This document shows, piece after piece, positions 34,441-48,560 of a stretch of 64,000 bases of DNA. The translations under genes were made by a program, and so were the position numbers. The notes below the pieces were generated by a model. That model did no database searches. It worked only from the letters and a program-made list of their open reading frames with translations, and was not told the DNA's origin. Position 1 is the stretch's first letter; the number at the start of each line of letters is the position of its first letter. Source of the DNA: Dactylis glomerata (Eukaryota; Streptophyta; Magnoliopsida; Poales; Poaceae); the NCBI GenBank assembly GCA_007115705.1, contig QXEO01001027.1, positions 370,055-434,054 on the forward strand. Direction: 5' to 3'.

Positions 34441-35297
34441 AGACCAAGTCTTCCAATTTCTTCCCCGCTAGTCTCGTCAGCCACGTGACTACCTCCGGCG
34501 GCAGCGGGGGTAGGGGGGGAGGAGGGCTCGGTGCGCTAGGGTTTTCCTGTTTCGCCTCGTGAGCACGACACGGGGGACAAGTCCTAAAACAACACACTGT
34601 AATCGGAATCCAGAACTCAAAGCCAAGAGCATAAAGTGGAACCAATACGAGCAAACCAAGGGGTATGTGAAAAACATGAGGAGCTCATGAACATGATTGA
34701 CAATTTACAAATTTCTACAATGGGTCATATCAGAATATCCCCAAGCATTAAATTTGGACTTGGTATCTAAATAAGCGAATCTAACTAAGTGATTGGGAGA
34801 CAAAACGAAATCCAGTTACACGTTGGCTGATAGTGTGCCCTTGTATTTTGACAACATTTTGGTAACTTTTTTTTTTAGCTGGACAACATTTTGGTAACTT
34901 TTTTTTTTAGCTGGACAACATTTTGGTAACTGATCGCAGGGAAGAAACCACAAAACGATAACAAACAACTGAACTTCTCAACGGACAATAAATTCTCGAG
35001 CACCTCGCGGCCGGCGGCTCCCGTCGTCCAACCTCTTGTGCCGCTCCTTCCTTGTTGCGGTCTCGCCGGCCGGGAGCTGGAAGGCGAGTCCAAGTCTCCG
35101 CCGCGGGACCTCGCCTCTCCGGCAAGAGGGAATTAAGCAAGGCGCATTGATCGTTAACAAGAAACAAGAAACGGGGAATTCAGAAGAACCGGCAGCGCGG
35201 CCTTCCTCAATCTCCGCCGCGGGACCTCGCCTCTCCGGCTAGAGCTCCATTACCGAATCAACGGACCGCCGCACTCCACCAGTCGTTGCCCGTCGTC
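34441..35297 (+). promoter_or_regulatory. Upstream and 5' untranslated region of the CAF1-like gene
   Basis: A 40-bp tandem repeat (ACAACATTTTGGTAACTTTT with TTTTTTAGCTGG) spans 34851-34930. A 29-bp perfect direct repeat, TCTCCGCCGCGGGACCTCGC plus CTCTCCGGC, lies at 35095-35123 and 35211-35239, in the probable 5' UTR or core promoter. No clear TATA box was found. GC content rises sharply from about 34990 toward the ATG, as in many grass genes. Confidence 0.5.
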
Positions 35298-37798
35298 ATG
35301 GAGCACCCGCCGTACTCTGCGTTGCCCCGTAGGCACGGCAGCCCGCACGCCGTCGGGGACTACCGCGGCTTCGCCGCCGAGGGCCGCCCGCCCTCCTCCG
35401 TGACCATGGGCGGCCGCACCAACGCCCCACCGCCGAGGGCCGCCCGCCCCTTCTTCGCGCCCGTCGGCTTCCGCAACTCCGCCCCCAGGCGTCCTTCGCC
35501 GCCGATGGCCGCCCGCCCCTTCTTCGCGCCCGTGGGCGGCCGCCACTACCCCCAGCCCTACTACGCCGCCGATGGTGGCCCGGGAGGCTACGGCCAGGGC
35601 TTCGCCGCGGCACAGGGCCCGGCCTGCTTCCTGCCCGTGGACGGCCGCCGCGTCTACGCCCAGCCCCCCTCCCCCTTCACCGCCGAGGGTGGCCCGGGAG
35701 GGTATGGTCAGAACTTCGCCGCCGCGGCACCGGGCGAGTACCTCGCCGGCGAGTACTTGGCCACCGCGGCACCAGGCGAGTACTTGGCCACCGCGGCACC
35801 GGGCGAGTACTTGGCCGCCCCCTTCGATGCTGGACAGGGCCAGTCCCTCTTCCGACCGCCCGGTCTCGCCGCTGGGCAGGGCCAGCCCCTCTTCCGACCG
35901 CCCGGTCTCGGCGCTGGACACGGCCAGTCCATCTTCCACACGCCCGGTCTCGGCGCTGGACACGGCCAGTCCATCTTCCACACGCCCGGTCTCGCGTACA
36001 ACCACGGCGTCGCCATGGACCCGGACGGGCGCGCCTCCCACGCTCCAGGCTTCGGTATTGTCTCCCCCGTCCCTGCCCTCACCCTTGCCCCCTCCGTCGA
36101 CAGCTCTGCAATGGCCAGCACCACCGCAAGAATGAGCAGAGTACCTGTCCTCTCTGACGTGAGGGTGCAGACAATTACCAGGGAGAATTCACACGACATC
36201 TTTGGAAGAATCAAGCAAGCGCTGCTGCAAAGAAGAGGCCGCCGGGTGTTCATATCCATCGATCTAGAATATGCAGCAAGCTCGGAGACAGATGTCAGTT
36301 CCCAGCAACGTTGCTCAATGCAGTGGTATGAGAGCCTCAAGAATTTCGTGGATGGTGGTGACACTGTGCAGTTGGGACTAGTATTCGCCTTCGATAGTGA
36401 ATGCCCAGAACCGGTTCAAGCTTATGAAGTCAACATTCAGTTTGATGAAACCTCTAGAAGCTACAGTGACAAGTCAATTTCATTCTTGATAGACAATGGA
36501 CATGTGCTGGAAGACTACAGGAACCAAGGCGTTCTTCCGGAGTGGCTTTATGCCGATTTGCTTCGGCATTTCCCTTTTTACGACGAGTCAGTGACTTGGG
36601 TCACGTTTCACGCCGACCGAGATATTGGATTCTTGATGAAGTTGGCTGTCTATGGAGGTCGTGGATTGCTTCCTAACAACAAGCTGATATTTATGCATGA
36701 TGCGAGCAGATGCTTCCCGGTGCTGTTCGATGTGAGAGTGTTGGCGCAGGTTCTAATCCCTGGGTTCAGAGGAAGCCTGAAGAATTTGGCAAATCACCTT
36801 GGCATCCAACGCACCGGCAAAGAACATTTTGCTGGATCGGACGCTTTGCTTACAATTGGATGTTTTCTCAAGGTCGTGGAACAGTCTGCGGACGAAGGGC
36901 TAGTGGCCAGAATTGGATTGCTGTCTGGTGCTGAGGAGCTGGAGATGTCAATTCAGTGTGCACTTTCAGTGAGTCATTCTGCCATCTACATTAAGGATGT
37001 GATGTGGGAGAAATACCCGGAGGAAGGCGCCAGGATCCATGAGACAATGCGCTCCAACTTCAACGTTATTGGTGTGCAGGTACTACTTGTCCTGTGCTCT
37101 TGTCAGTAGCAGAGTAGTACTACTTATTCTACTAGTACAGTAGAGGTTCAGGTTCAGGTTCAGTTCTTTTAATCTGATTCTTTACTCGTGCATAGGTACT
37201 CTTGCCAGCATCGAGTAGCGTAGATGGGCAGTCATTAGGGGACACAGCTTCTGTCCAGGATCGCTATCAAAGAATGCTCACAATGCTGAACTCTGTGGAT
37301 ACATTTGAGGTTCAGCTATGCTTCTTGAATGCTGAAGCTAAAGTTGCTTACGGCAGAGTACTTAAGTTCAGAATTGATGGTGCTGATCAGGCTCAGGCAC
37401 TAGCACGGATTCTTGCGTCAAGTGGTGCGACGCACAACCCTGAAACCATTTGGGTCACGATGCATGGGGAACAAGGAATTGCTTGCTTGCTTAGATCCTT
37501 TGCCGCTCCAACCCAGTTGCCAGGAAGTTACAAAGAATACCTATCTTGCCGGCGGTGCTGCTTTCCTTCCCTAATTGACTTGGCTGTGGTGGCGAATGGA
37601 CTGTCAGAGATCCCAGTGTTAGCAACAGGCTGCAAGGGGGATCTTGCCCATATTTCAAGCTCACTGGGCATTGCGAGCCATCGGCTTGACATTGTCACGA
37701 TGCTCAGGTGTTACGCGTGCTTCAGAGATCGGGGACATCTCCGGAACTTGATGCCAGGAAGACTGACGGAGAATTGCTGTTCCTCGTGTAAAAATTGA
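35298..37798 (+). CDS. CAF1-type deadenylase-like protein with a second, degenerate CAF1 domain
   Basis: Exon 1 is 35298-37079 and exon 2 is 37196-37798. The intron has GT at 37080 and AG at 37194-37195, joined in phase 0, for about 794 aa. CAF1 is the DEDDh 3' exonuclease of the CCR4-NOT complex that removes mRNA poly(A) tails. Residues 1-290 are low-complexity and Pro/Gly/Ala-rich, with AARPFFAPVG twice, APGEYLA repeats and four 14-residue GQGQSLFRPPGL units. The CAF1 domain spans about 300-560: D322 and E324 in FISIDLEY, D442 in VTFHADRDIGF, and H510 and D515 in HFAGSDALL, so all five key residues are present. Residues 600-770 repeat the fold weakly (IWVTMHGEQGIACLL, CCFPSLIDLAVVANG) but lack the first Asp/Glu and the HADRD Asp. 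The normal family length is about 280 aa. The start was chosen as the first ATG in frame. Confidence 0.83.
35828..35998 (+). repeat. 42-bp in-frame tandem repeat in the CAF1-like gene
   Basis: Four units encode GQGQ(S/P)LFRPPGL(A/G)A or GHGQSIFHTPGL variants (14 aa each). The last two units are nearly identical, so the array has expanded recently. It is directly preceded by three 10-residue EYLATAAPG units (30 bp). Confidence 0.85.
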
Positions 37799-38360
37799 AG
37801 ACAGCATTAACTTTCCTCCCTCCCTGTAATCGACTGAAACTCTGTCGCTCACTCTATTGCACATTGTGTTCGCACCTCTTGATGTATCTTGCTTAACACT
37901 GTTCCTGTATACTAGTAGAATCTAGTGCATGCGTATTCATTTTTGTTGGGATGCTTTTAGCTTTGGGCAACTGTACTTTTCTCATGTTCCGTTCAAGTGC
38001 TGGCGTTGTGAAGAGCCGATGCCGAAACCTTGGAAGGTTTCAGGTTCTGTGAGGGAAATTGGCAATGTTTATAATCACCGTGTAATGGATCTGTCTTTTT
38101 GTAGCGTGTTTCAGCACACGTTTGTTGCTGAGAATTGCGGAACTCATGAAATTATGAAAACAATCAACTTCTGGACATAAACTGCATTTTATATACTCCC
38201 CTGGGTACAGAAAAAGATGTCGCATCTCTCCACGCGTCACGTTCAATTCACTTTTTACAAAAAAAACCCCTATAGTTTGAGTTCTTCACCATTGGGGTCC
38301 TTGAATCTGAAATCAAAACCCCCCTATAGTCTGAGTTCTTCACCATTGCCCACGCAGAGG
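37799..38360. other. 3' flank of the CAF1-like gene
   Basis: Likely 3' UTR and downstream DNA. From 38264 to 38349 the sequence CCCCTATAGTYTGAGTTCTT followed by CACCATTG occurs twice as a tandem duplication. Confidence 0.4.
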
Positions 38361-38800
38361 GCAGGGACCTCCGTCGCTTGGGCGCGGCAACAGCTGGACA
38401 CACGACGCGGAGTTCCCTGTCCGTCCCCGGCCTCCCTCGCTTCGTCATCGACCCGACGTGCGCCTCCGCGGAGCTAGACACGCTCCACCGTGCTGCGCAG
38501 CAGCAGCTCCCCACCGTTGCAGCGCAAAGACCTGAAGCGCTCCACCGCGCTGCGCCACGCACTTCATTGCACGCCCTCCCGCTCCTGGACACGAAGTCTT
38601 GCCATATCGCCGTCTTGCACTGGGCCGCACTGGACGCCGAGGTCATCGCCGCGGATACAGGCACCCCAAGGACCTGAACCTCCATGTGCTCGTCGCCGCG
38701 GACACAGCAACTCGACATCGTGCTCAAAGCCGCCGAAGCCACGAACACAACATCTCGCAGTCTCTCCGGCAGCTCCAACTCGACGATTATAGCTTCTGCA
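38361..38800. other. GC-rich block of unknown nature
   Basis: Open on both strands, with the repeated word GCTCCACCG-GCTGCGC on the plus strand. No known protein is recognised in any frame. It could be a captured exon or a promoter-like block. Confidence 0.3.
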
Positions 38801-41800
38801 TCAATACTGATTCAGAGTTCCTTTCTGCAAAAGAAGAAGGTACAGGCGCTCAGAACATTTCCTGGGATGCAAATCATATCTTGCCATTGGATGCAAATCA
38901 TTAAACATAATCAAACCTAGTCCAATTAATGATGCATGGTAGATGAGACCATACTTTGGTGTAGCATTCTTTGTCTTTAGAGTTTGAACAATGCCTGCAG
39001 AAAAATAACTTGCTTAAGCCCTTAGGGGTACTGCTCAAGAAAAAACCAAACTATTTTCAACAACAAAAAGGATGACAGTAGTCAACTACTGCAATACAGC
39101 AGATGCAAGATTCTTGATAATGCAGAGTAGGCTGTTGCTGTACTCTGGAACTAATTAACCTAGGACTGACCACACCTTCCATCAATCATTCAATCGTAGC
39201 TAGCAGTGAAGGCGCAGACTATTTCCAGATAAATTAATCTAGGACTCACCGCACCTTCCATCAAGCAGTCAAACGTAGCTAGCAGTAAAGGCACAGAATG
39301 TTTGCAGCTAAATTTGGAGGCCAGGAGCTGCCATGGAGAGAGAGGCACAGCAAGTTGGATCCTAGCCAGCCATCTGTTTGAGCTTGGGGTAAGGCAAGGG
39401 CCAAGTCAAGTTCTCATTATCTCAATCGACAGGAGCTAAAAGTCTATGTCCCCAAAAGAACAGTTACAGCCAGACACACTATCCTTTCCAAGCAAACAAG
39501 AACGGACAATGATGTGCACTATGGGTCTATGGTGCACTAATAAAGCAAGAATCCTGTGAATAAGATGTGAAACCTGGTTTTCCTTATCCCTACTTGTTAT
39601 CGCCCTACCGGAGAAAATGCAAACAGAGTTACTGCCTACATGTACAGCACCCATGAACTGTACGCTGCTGACTGAATGAAATTAAAATTGCCTTAGAATT
39701 TGCACTGTTAGTTTAGCAGTGGACTAACATTTTCAGTGGTCAAGTTCAGACATGATTGAAATTTCATTGTAAAGAAAATAAACTTACAGCCAGTTGGCCG
39801 GGCATTATCCTGGACACATGGCTCAACCTTAGATGCTTCTCCTCTTTTGCTGAAAACCATATCAACACAGCTTGGTGTCTGCAAGAAGTTCTTGCAATTG
39901 AGATACCGATATTTTAACTAGGTTTGGTGTCTGCATCATTTGCTTGCTTCCTTATCTACAGAAATAACAAGTCACACATGTTAGGGAGTTGTATTCGCAG
40001 AGCACCAACAATAGCATATGACTAAACAATGAACATTCTACTGCCCAAGCAAGACTGCTGCATAGTATAACATAGTATGGTCCAGATATTATGTGCTGAA
40101 TCAACAAAACAAAACAAAGTTAGTCAACCTGTTAAGAGTTTAAGACAACATACAAGTTGGTTGCTCACAGCAGGCTGGTCTTATCTGTCTTCTCCTTCTA
40201 AAACAACAGTAGTGATGACCAGAATTGCAGCAACTATAGGCAGCACAATTGCTAGAACAGCCACCGTCTTGCAACATTTTTTTAAACCTGAAATATGTGA
40301 TCATTTTGTTAGCAAGAGGTAGCACTTAATGAGAAATATATGGAATTTAAGAGAGAACGTATATTAGAGTAGCAATCCAGTCCAAAGCAACAATCAGCTA
40401 CAAGATGACAACCATTATTCAGAGCAACTTGCAATTATTCACTCGTGCAAACAAATCAGCACATGTTCTTACTTTTTTTCTAAAGGTTCTCACAGCATGT
40501 TATGGTTGAAAGTTTTGACAGTGCCAAGTACATAATTAACTGTCATCAAAGGATCCTATTATCAGATTTAAGCAAGGACCTCCTACAGTAATAATTAAGC
40601 AGGGGACGCTCTTGAAGTACCTAATATGCAACACGAACTGAAAGCTGATGGTGCAAGACCTATTACTCGGTTATTAAAGCAACTAGATATAGGGGTGCGC
40701 CTTGGCGCACGATCCCGTTGATTTGGAACCAATTTAGTGTTAATAAATATATAAAATATAGATATATCAAAATAAAAGGCTCAAATAATGAAATTTGTGC
40801 ACGTTTCCGGTAAATTTGCGACCTTTTACATTTCGTATAACGTGATAAAAATTAGGAATGATAGCTCTAAACCACCACATCATTATAAGCAAAATTTAAT
40901 TTTCTATTTTCATATCGTAATATGAGAAAAGAAGCACACCAAGATCGGACAATTTAATCGAAAATATGAAACTTTAAACCTGCAGGTCAGACACCTAGCC
41001 ATAAAAGTTATCCTCGATATAACCTAAACTGAATTTACTTATTCCCTTACTTATTCTTTGAAAGGGATTTAAGCAATTGAACTAAAAACTATATGGCTGA
41101 CTGAACAACCACAAACAAAAAGAAGGCTAAGAGTGAAGATCTTTGAAGTTCACAAGTTTGCGTGTCAACTATGGCCTTTTTGGTGTTGCCCAAGAGAGGA
41201 TGCATATTAACTTCTGCTGACTTGTGGTGTCTTGTGAATATCCATGGCGGTGCAGGCTGGCATCAAACACGCATTAGTCAGCCAGCGACCATAGAACTTC
41301 ATGGCAATAGAGGTGACATAATAGTGGGTAGAAACATAAGTGTAAGTAATAAGTAATGGCAGAAGAATATGGCATGTGGTCATGTTAATGAGATGCTACT
41401 TGTGAAATAACAAGCGGGAAACTTCTATGAATATTGTATAAGCACAATTTCACTTCCACAGATCCACAAAAAGGCTAAACAATACTAAGATATGACAATT
41501 TCATCGGTGAAACTGAAACATTTTAAACAAGCTGACAAAAACTCTTAGTGTGTTTATTTGAGCAGGTAAGACCTTTATAATTGTCCCAAAGCTAACAAAT
41601 ACTTTTATAAATAAGAAAAACAATAATACTTCATACCTTTCCCCGCAGAGCAAATTAATCCACGATTGTTGCTCTACACGCAAGAGCAGATAGTCACTGC
41701 TGAAGGACAGAACATGCATGCAAAATGACACATATCCATCAACTTAATTTGCAGACTTCCCTAATGATCCATTATAAATAATATTTATTTTATTCCTCAA

Positions 41801-44800
41801 GTTGATAGCTAGAGTTAATTTTATACACTTCAGGACGCCTAGTTGGGCGCTTAGGCGAATTAAATAAAAGAAAAATTAGATTATATCCTAAGCACTCTGG
41901 TTCGCAACATTTGGGTCGCTGCGAAAATGGCTAAGCGCTAGTCTCTCCAACGCATGTGTTACCTGAAATATAAAGCACATCCCGATTCAGTTAAGTTACA
42001 AAAACTAACCAAAAGGAGGAGGTCATATGTCCTTGGAACTGGGATCCATCTTCAAAGATAGCCTGTCAATGACCAGTAAAGAGAAAAATAATCCTTGCCT
42101 TATAGGACAATAATTTCACCCGAAAGAGAAGAAAGTAAACCCTGAAAAACACATATTAGATATGCACAATTATAAGTAGCTCATTAGGAAGAGCTTAACC
42201 AGCACGTAGTGGTTAGGAACGAAAAGGTAAGTAACATCCATCAACCATATGTCACAAGGACAACGCCACATATAGGAATTTATTTGTAAATCTAAAGTTG
42301 TATTATAATTCATATAAACCTGAAGGAGTCGAGAGATAAGGGGGTATCACACTGGCTTCCATTTGAGACCCTTCTCAGCTTTGGTACTCGCAGCATACAC
42401 AGTATATGCATCTCTAGCTTTTCTTCCAGTATAATTAATTTATATGAACGAACATACAATCTCTCCTAAAGTGGTAAATAATATAGCATGTTGTCTAAAC
42501 TTGAGGCCACACTTTTAGCTCTCGTACGCATAGTGAAACGACTATAAAAAGAAAGCCATGAGCTTCAAGTCTGATAAATATTAGCAAGCTGCTTTTGCTC
42601 CATAGAACAGAACACATACCAGTAGTATAACATCACCGTTTTTAGCAAAAAAAAAGAAAAGCAAAATTAGCAAGCTGCTTTTGCTCCATAGAATCACGGG
42701 ATTAGGGAAGCAAATTCATACCTACACGAGAGCAGGTAGAGATGCCAGTCCAGCACACACAAGCGAGATGCCAGCCCAGAACACACAAGCTCATAAAACA
42801 ATGCAGAAGAATACACATTAGAACAAAAGGATGTAAACGTGCCTTTGAACACATTATATCCAGCAACGGAATGGATGCACAAAGGTAAGGAGGAAAGAGA
42901 AGCAGGACCAGGCAAGACCTGAACGAAAGTGCAGTCCAGCCTCTGTGATCATCATCGCCCGTAGCGACACACTAAACTCAAATAGCCAACACCCTGCAAG
43001 CCATAGAAGAATCACAGTTTCCAAATTTATAGCGCTGCTTAGAAAAAAGAAGTGGTTTCAAACAATATATTAAGAAACCAAGTCCCATATCTGTGATTCA
43101 ACCTTTGAAAAATTGAATATGAAATCTCAACAATAAATGTTAGTTTCCCTATTTTTTGTCCATCTTGCAGAAAGTGAACATGAGATTTTCAAACAATATA
43201 TTAGGAAACCAAGTCCCATATCTGTGATTCAAACCCTAAACTAAATATGAAATCTCAACAAGATCTGCATAAAGTGAACATGAGAATTTCAAACTACACT
43301 GGAATCAACATTTGAGTTAGTACCTCTTGAATTATATGAATGGCTTTAAATATTCTCGTTCATTCCAAATGAGCTTTAAATTTTCTCTGGACTTTAAAGA
43401 ACGCTAGATGGAAATTAGGAAACCAACTTTGATGACATGTGGTCCAACCACTCCTGCACATATATTCAAAATTAATAGGTTGCCGCCTTGCCGGCAACAA
43501 GGAAAACGAAAGATACAGATTTTTTTTCAGCGATTATGCAGCCAATTATGCCGCCTCATTACATAAATGGAAATGTTATTCCTGAAGACCTTCACACAAA
43601 ATTATAATCCATTTTAAGAATTGCAGGTGTATCATTTAAAATACCACAAATGCACCATGGTATTTAGGGTCCCACATGTCATCCATATGTCCAAAGCATC
43701 TCACGTTCCAAGACCATTAGGAAACCGGTGGGAACCTAGGCTGATGCATAGCTGAAAAAGAGAAAGAGAGATATAAACCTGGGCTCCTCCAATCGAATGG
43801 TCATGCTGCTGGTCGTGGATCCTCGCTTCCTCCAGCGATCATCACATTTCTGAAAATGGATCACACCATAATATTTCAGTGCAGACACACTTCACAATCA
43901 CCAGAACACACTTCACAATCACCAGAACACACTTCAATAATAGAACCTAAACCTTATGACAACCATACATAAAATGGATCAGAGGCTCACCATAATCATA
44001 TTACATCCAAGACACAGTGGGCCTTTCTTGGATGCTCACTTCAATAATAGAACCTAAACCTTATGACAACCATCCATAAAATGGATCAGAGGCTCACCAT
44101 AATCATATTACATCTTGAGGAATCCATCCAATGTTCCTCTCATCCCTGCAGGCAAGCACATAGTAAGAGGAAAGAAATTTAACACACTGAAAGAAAAACC
44201 ATCGAAGCTAGTCAACCTGATATTTACATTCAAGACACAGTGGGTCTTTCTTGGATGCTCTGCAGCCATGACACCTCAAGCTCGCTGGCCAACCAAGGTG
44301 CATCCTCTTTCACACAATCTGTCATTTAAAGTATTAACTCTCTGATACTACACACTACCTCCATGTATAACATACATCTTAATAGATTCTATAAATATCA
44401 TAGAAAACCACAGAAATAAACTTGAGTTGCCTCCTATAACAAAAACATTATGGGGAGCATATACCTTTTTCCTTTTGCTATTTTCCTTCAAATCCTTCCA
44501 GGCCTGAATAGAGCAGCAAGGATTCACTGCACCTGATAAGTAGTTTTACCACTATTAGTTGCAAATTCACCTTACCAATGAACGATGAGATTGTTTAAAT
44601 ATTCAAAGATACTGAGCACCTGCTTGTAGTGACGGTCAAGTGTAGATCGATGGCGGCAAAATGTTTCTTGGCGAACCTGGTTCATCTCTAGGTCGCTTCA
44701 TACAGGAGGTCATCATTTCACTCACTTTTTATACTTTGCTGTCAGAAAAGAGACAAGTTTAAAGAGTTAACATCTTGAATTTTACTCGCACTTCTGTAAT

Positions 44801-47800
44801 TGTAAAACTATCAATGTAGTATGTTTGACTGTATGAGTTTCATTATAGCGAGTGAACTCATGATTTTATTTCAGGAATATGTTACAAATCTTAGGTTAGC
44901 AGTTTACTGACCTTGGACCAATCTAAAAAACCAGAAAAAGGAACATAAGATAGCACTGTCCCGGAAACCATTAAATAACCAAGATGTCTTGCAATTCTTA
45001 TGAAGGATTAATCAAAGTGGTCCCAGGCTAAATCAAAGCACAACTTGAATTCAAACATCTAAAAGCAGACCTACCAAATAGATATGTAAACTAATTTTTT
45101 TGAAAGAGGGTATGCTAAAATTAGAATTGCTCAAAGCAAAGAAATGCACGAGACCAAAGGATAAGGCAAATAAAAGAAAGGTAAACTCACAACAAACCAT
45201 GTTTCATTTATTGATAAATTTGACTAATGTAAAGATATATTTATTGGTATATAATACATAAAACAAAGAACCGTATGTACTTCCTATATTATATTGCCGT
45301 AAGAGGAAAATGGAACAACAGAACACATGCTTAAAGTTTCAGAAGGACGTAAAATACGATAAAGATCCCAAAAATACGATAAAGATCCCAACATACATAT
45401 ATGGATTCCCATATTTAGATCAGATCCAAACAATACCTCCTGCATAAATCCACTTTCATAAGTCAAATAATTTGAAAGGCATAAACCGCACCTTGTGCAT
45501 GGCTTTCCCATTTAATGTTCACTGTCTTCTCAGTAGGCTTTTGCAAGTCATCAAATCTGTAGATGATAAGAATGTAGTATATAATAATTTAACTATTTCT
45601 CAAAATAATATATGGATTGAACTAAAGATGCAATAATTAAAACTATCTTCCAATTAATTTAGGATATTGCTATTTTAAATTTGAACCAAATATTCTGCCA
45701 GATTACAATGGCAAACAGGCCCTAAATGCATAAAGTTTAACATGAAAGAAGCACATCAGTGATAAAATAAAGAAAATACCAGAAAGAAAACTAATGAACT
45801 ACCAAAAGAAAATCCCAAAAGAAAGTAGTGTTGCTTCTCCTTCTCAAAAGTGCTGGAATGTAAATGGGGGTTCCTCGAATAGTGTGCTATCTCACACCGG
45901 GTAAATCCTTAACCTTTCCTCCTCTAGGTAAAACAATAATGCAATCAAAAAAATGGTTGACTGCACACAACTTAAAAGGATACATAGCTAGATTAGTTTC
46001 AGTCACAAATAAATCATAGAAGCATGGCACCTTGTTGTGGGTCTTCTGATAGTTATAAATCCGGTAATCAAAAACAGAGCATGCACAATTCAGAATTCAG
46101 TAGCCTCAGAATTCAGTAGCATCAAACAGAGCATGCACAATCCGGTAATCAAAAACAGAACATGATTTTTAGTACCGTCAGTACCGTATATCAAGAATGC
46201 AAGGAATGGGAAAGAAACACGGAATAATTACTAAAGCTTGCCTAATTCAGCCTATTTACTTGCAGAAGAACCAAATGGCTATTACCAGATCACCCAAACC
46301 TGAAACGTACCATGAATCATGGAAACATTATGTAATATATATGAGATGCAAATAAGTCCTCTAATTAAAAATAAGCTATATAAACCAAGAAAATGGACCA
46401 AAGTTAACTAATAGGGAGCACACTTTCCTAGGAAAAATTATAGATGCAATGTAGTCAATATGTTCCAAAATCAGTCATCATGCAGAAGCATAATAGTCAA
46501 ATAGATGCAATTTTGATTACTGAAATAATTACCTCACGACACCTAACTAAAAAATTCCTTATCCACAACAAATCAAAATTACCAGAAAAGCTATTTCTAT
46601 CTTCTAATATGGTGACCTGCAAAACAGTAGACATCTAGGCTAGAAGAAAAGATAAAAAATGACCAAACCATGAAAGCACCCAATATCCTGCAGACAGTAA
46701 ACATCTAGGTTTAGAAGGGGCCGTGGCTGTAAAGATCATTCTCTCAATTAATGATTACCCTAAATCTTAGGAAGCAGCTCTGGGATACAATAACACGTGC
46801 CGAATATCCCAAAAGATTAACAATAGTACTTGATCCTTCTCTTTATTTCTAACCCTGAAGAGAGCACCAGCAGTACTTGATTATTATTCTTTATTTCATA
46901 CCTTGAAAAGAGCAAGATAAACAAACCAAAAATCAGTGGTATGGTGAAAACCTAAATATGCACTATAAACTTTTGTAGACTACGCTGATGATGCAATTAC
47001 CATGTGCACAATATAAAGCCTATCAATTGACAAAAAACAGTATACAATATCTATGCTTGCCTAAATCTAATGACATTGTACAAAGCCATGATAAAATGCA
47101 TTCATCTTGAATGAGCTCACAGGCGCCGGAGCATGTTGATCAGTACACGTCGAGGCACGCCGACAACGACCATTGCAGTACCATGCTCACAAACTGCCTT
47201 GCCACACCGCACTTCTGAACATAATTAAGTACGCGTGTGTCGCTGCCAACCACTTTTACTACCGTGCAACATTTTTATCAGTTTGCTAGGAAAAGTTGCT
47301 CTCGGGGAAGTTCAGATAAATTTAGTAAATATATTTGCTAGGGCATGGTGTTCACTCTTCTCTGGAAAATGAGGAACAATATTATGTAGAAAGTAAAGGT
47401 AACACCTCATAGCAGCATCCACATATACAATAAATCTAGAACACTGCATGAAAAGAACAGAAAAGACGCAAACCTGACATATGAAAGCCTAGTTAATCTT
47501 GAGGAATACCACTCCAAATTCATCATGGAGAAGTCCAAGTCCTTACACATATCAAAGCATCATCGGGGCGGACAGCAGTGCGCCTGCGATAGACAACAAC
47601 CTGTAATCAATTGGAGAAATCCCTGGACTGGGATCTTGAAGAAACAACTCGTTTCAAAAAAACCACAGATCATATCAAGATTATCACTAAACCTAACCTC
47701 TGGCGTTAAGCATAGTCAATTGTTTGACATCATAATCATGGTCATGCGGAAATCAACAATATTCTTTCTCTGCTATCAAGCTAGACCTAAGGCATTAAGT

Positions 47801-48560
47801 ATGTACATGATTGATCATTCATTTGTATAAACCAAAACGGTGTCTAGTTATTATTATCTAAAAATGTATTAGCGGAAAGAAACACCATACTATTTATTTA
47901 TTTCCTAACCAGCTAGCCTGAAATCTGAACACATTTTTTTTAGTAGAGGGGAACTGTAATCCACCATCCAGCTAAAATTATTACCTCTTGAATCAAAAGA
48001 GACAAGCTTCAAATAGCAAATAGCACATACATAAATTACTCTCAAAGCAGATTTCTCAATAGCTAGTTACATCCATTGTTATTATGTCCCAGTCCGACTA
48101 AATAAACTACACGCGTAATGAGAAATTCGGGTTTTTGTCATGGTGGTAGACTGTATTTGTCAAGGACAAAGCGAGCTGAGAAAGCTTCTCAAACAAACAG
48201 AAAATAAAAGGCTAATGCTACCAAACGGTGATTTAGCATTCAGGAGGTAAATAATTAGATAAACATTATTCAAGGAAGTACCATCTGAAACAACAACAAA
48301 ACCTTTATCTTAACCAGGGTGCAAGCTTGATCAAACCGAGAATAGAATAGGTCGATTGCAGACAGTCCAAAAGAATTTAAGCTCAACTAATTGCATGACA
48401 AAACAATAAAGAGAGATGGAAATACCATGTATGGACGAACAGGATAAAGAAGAAGAAAATAAGGTGAGATGATCACAAAATTTCCTGGACATTGACCTAG
48501 TTCAGAACGCAAAATTACATATGTGAGAGAGCAATATGCATGTATATTCCCAAGCTGAAA
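38801..48560. other. Long AT-rich non-coding region with short tandem duplications
   Basis: I see no coding exon, RNA gene or complete transposon here. It carries several imperfect tandem or near-tandem duplications: 39152-39312 (about 80-bp unit), 42579-42692, 43056-43270 (about 130 bp), 43931-44114 (about 107 bp, with part of it again at 44232-44261), 45350-45390 and 46059-46164. Around 40690 the word GGGGTGCGCCTTGGCGCAC is a short palindrome often found at ends of grass DNA elements, but no partner was found. Confidence 0.45.

Noticed and set aside
35250..36041. Minus-strand open frame of 263 codons opposite the CAF1-like gene
   Set aside because: It is the complement of the repeat-rich, GC-rich N-terminal coding region and has no independent similarity or splice signals.
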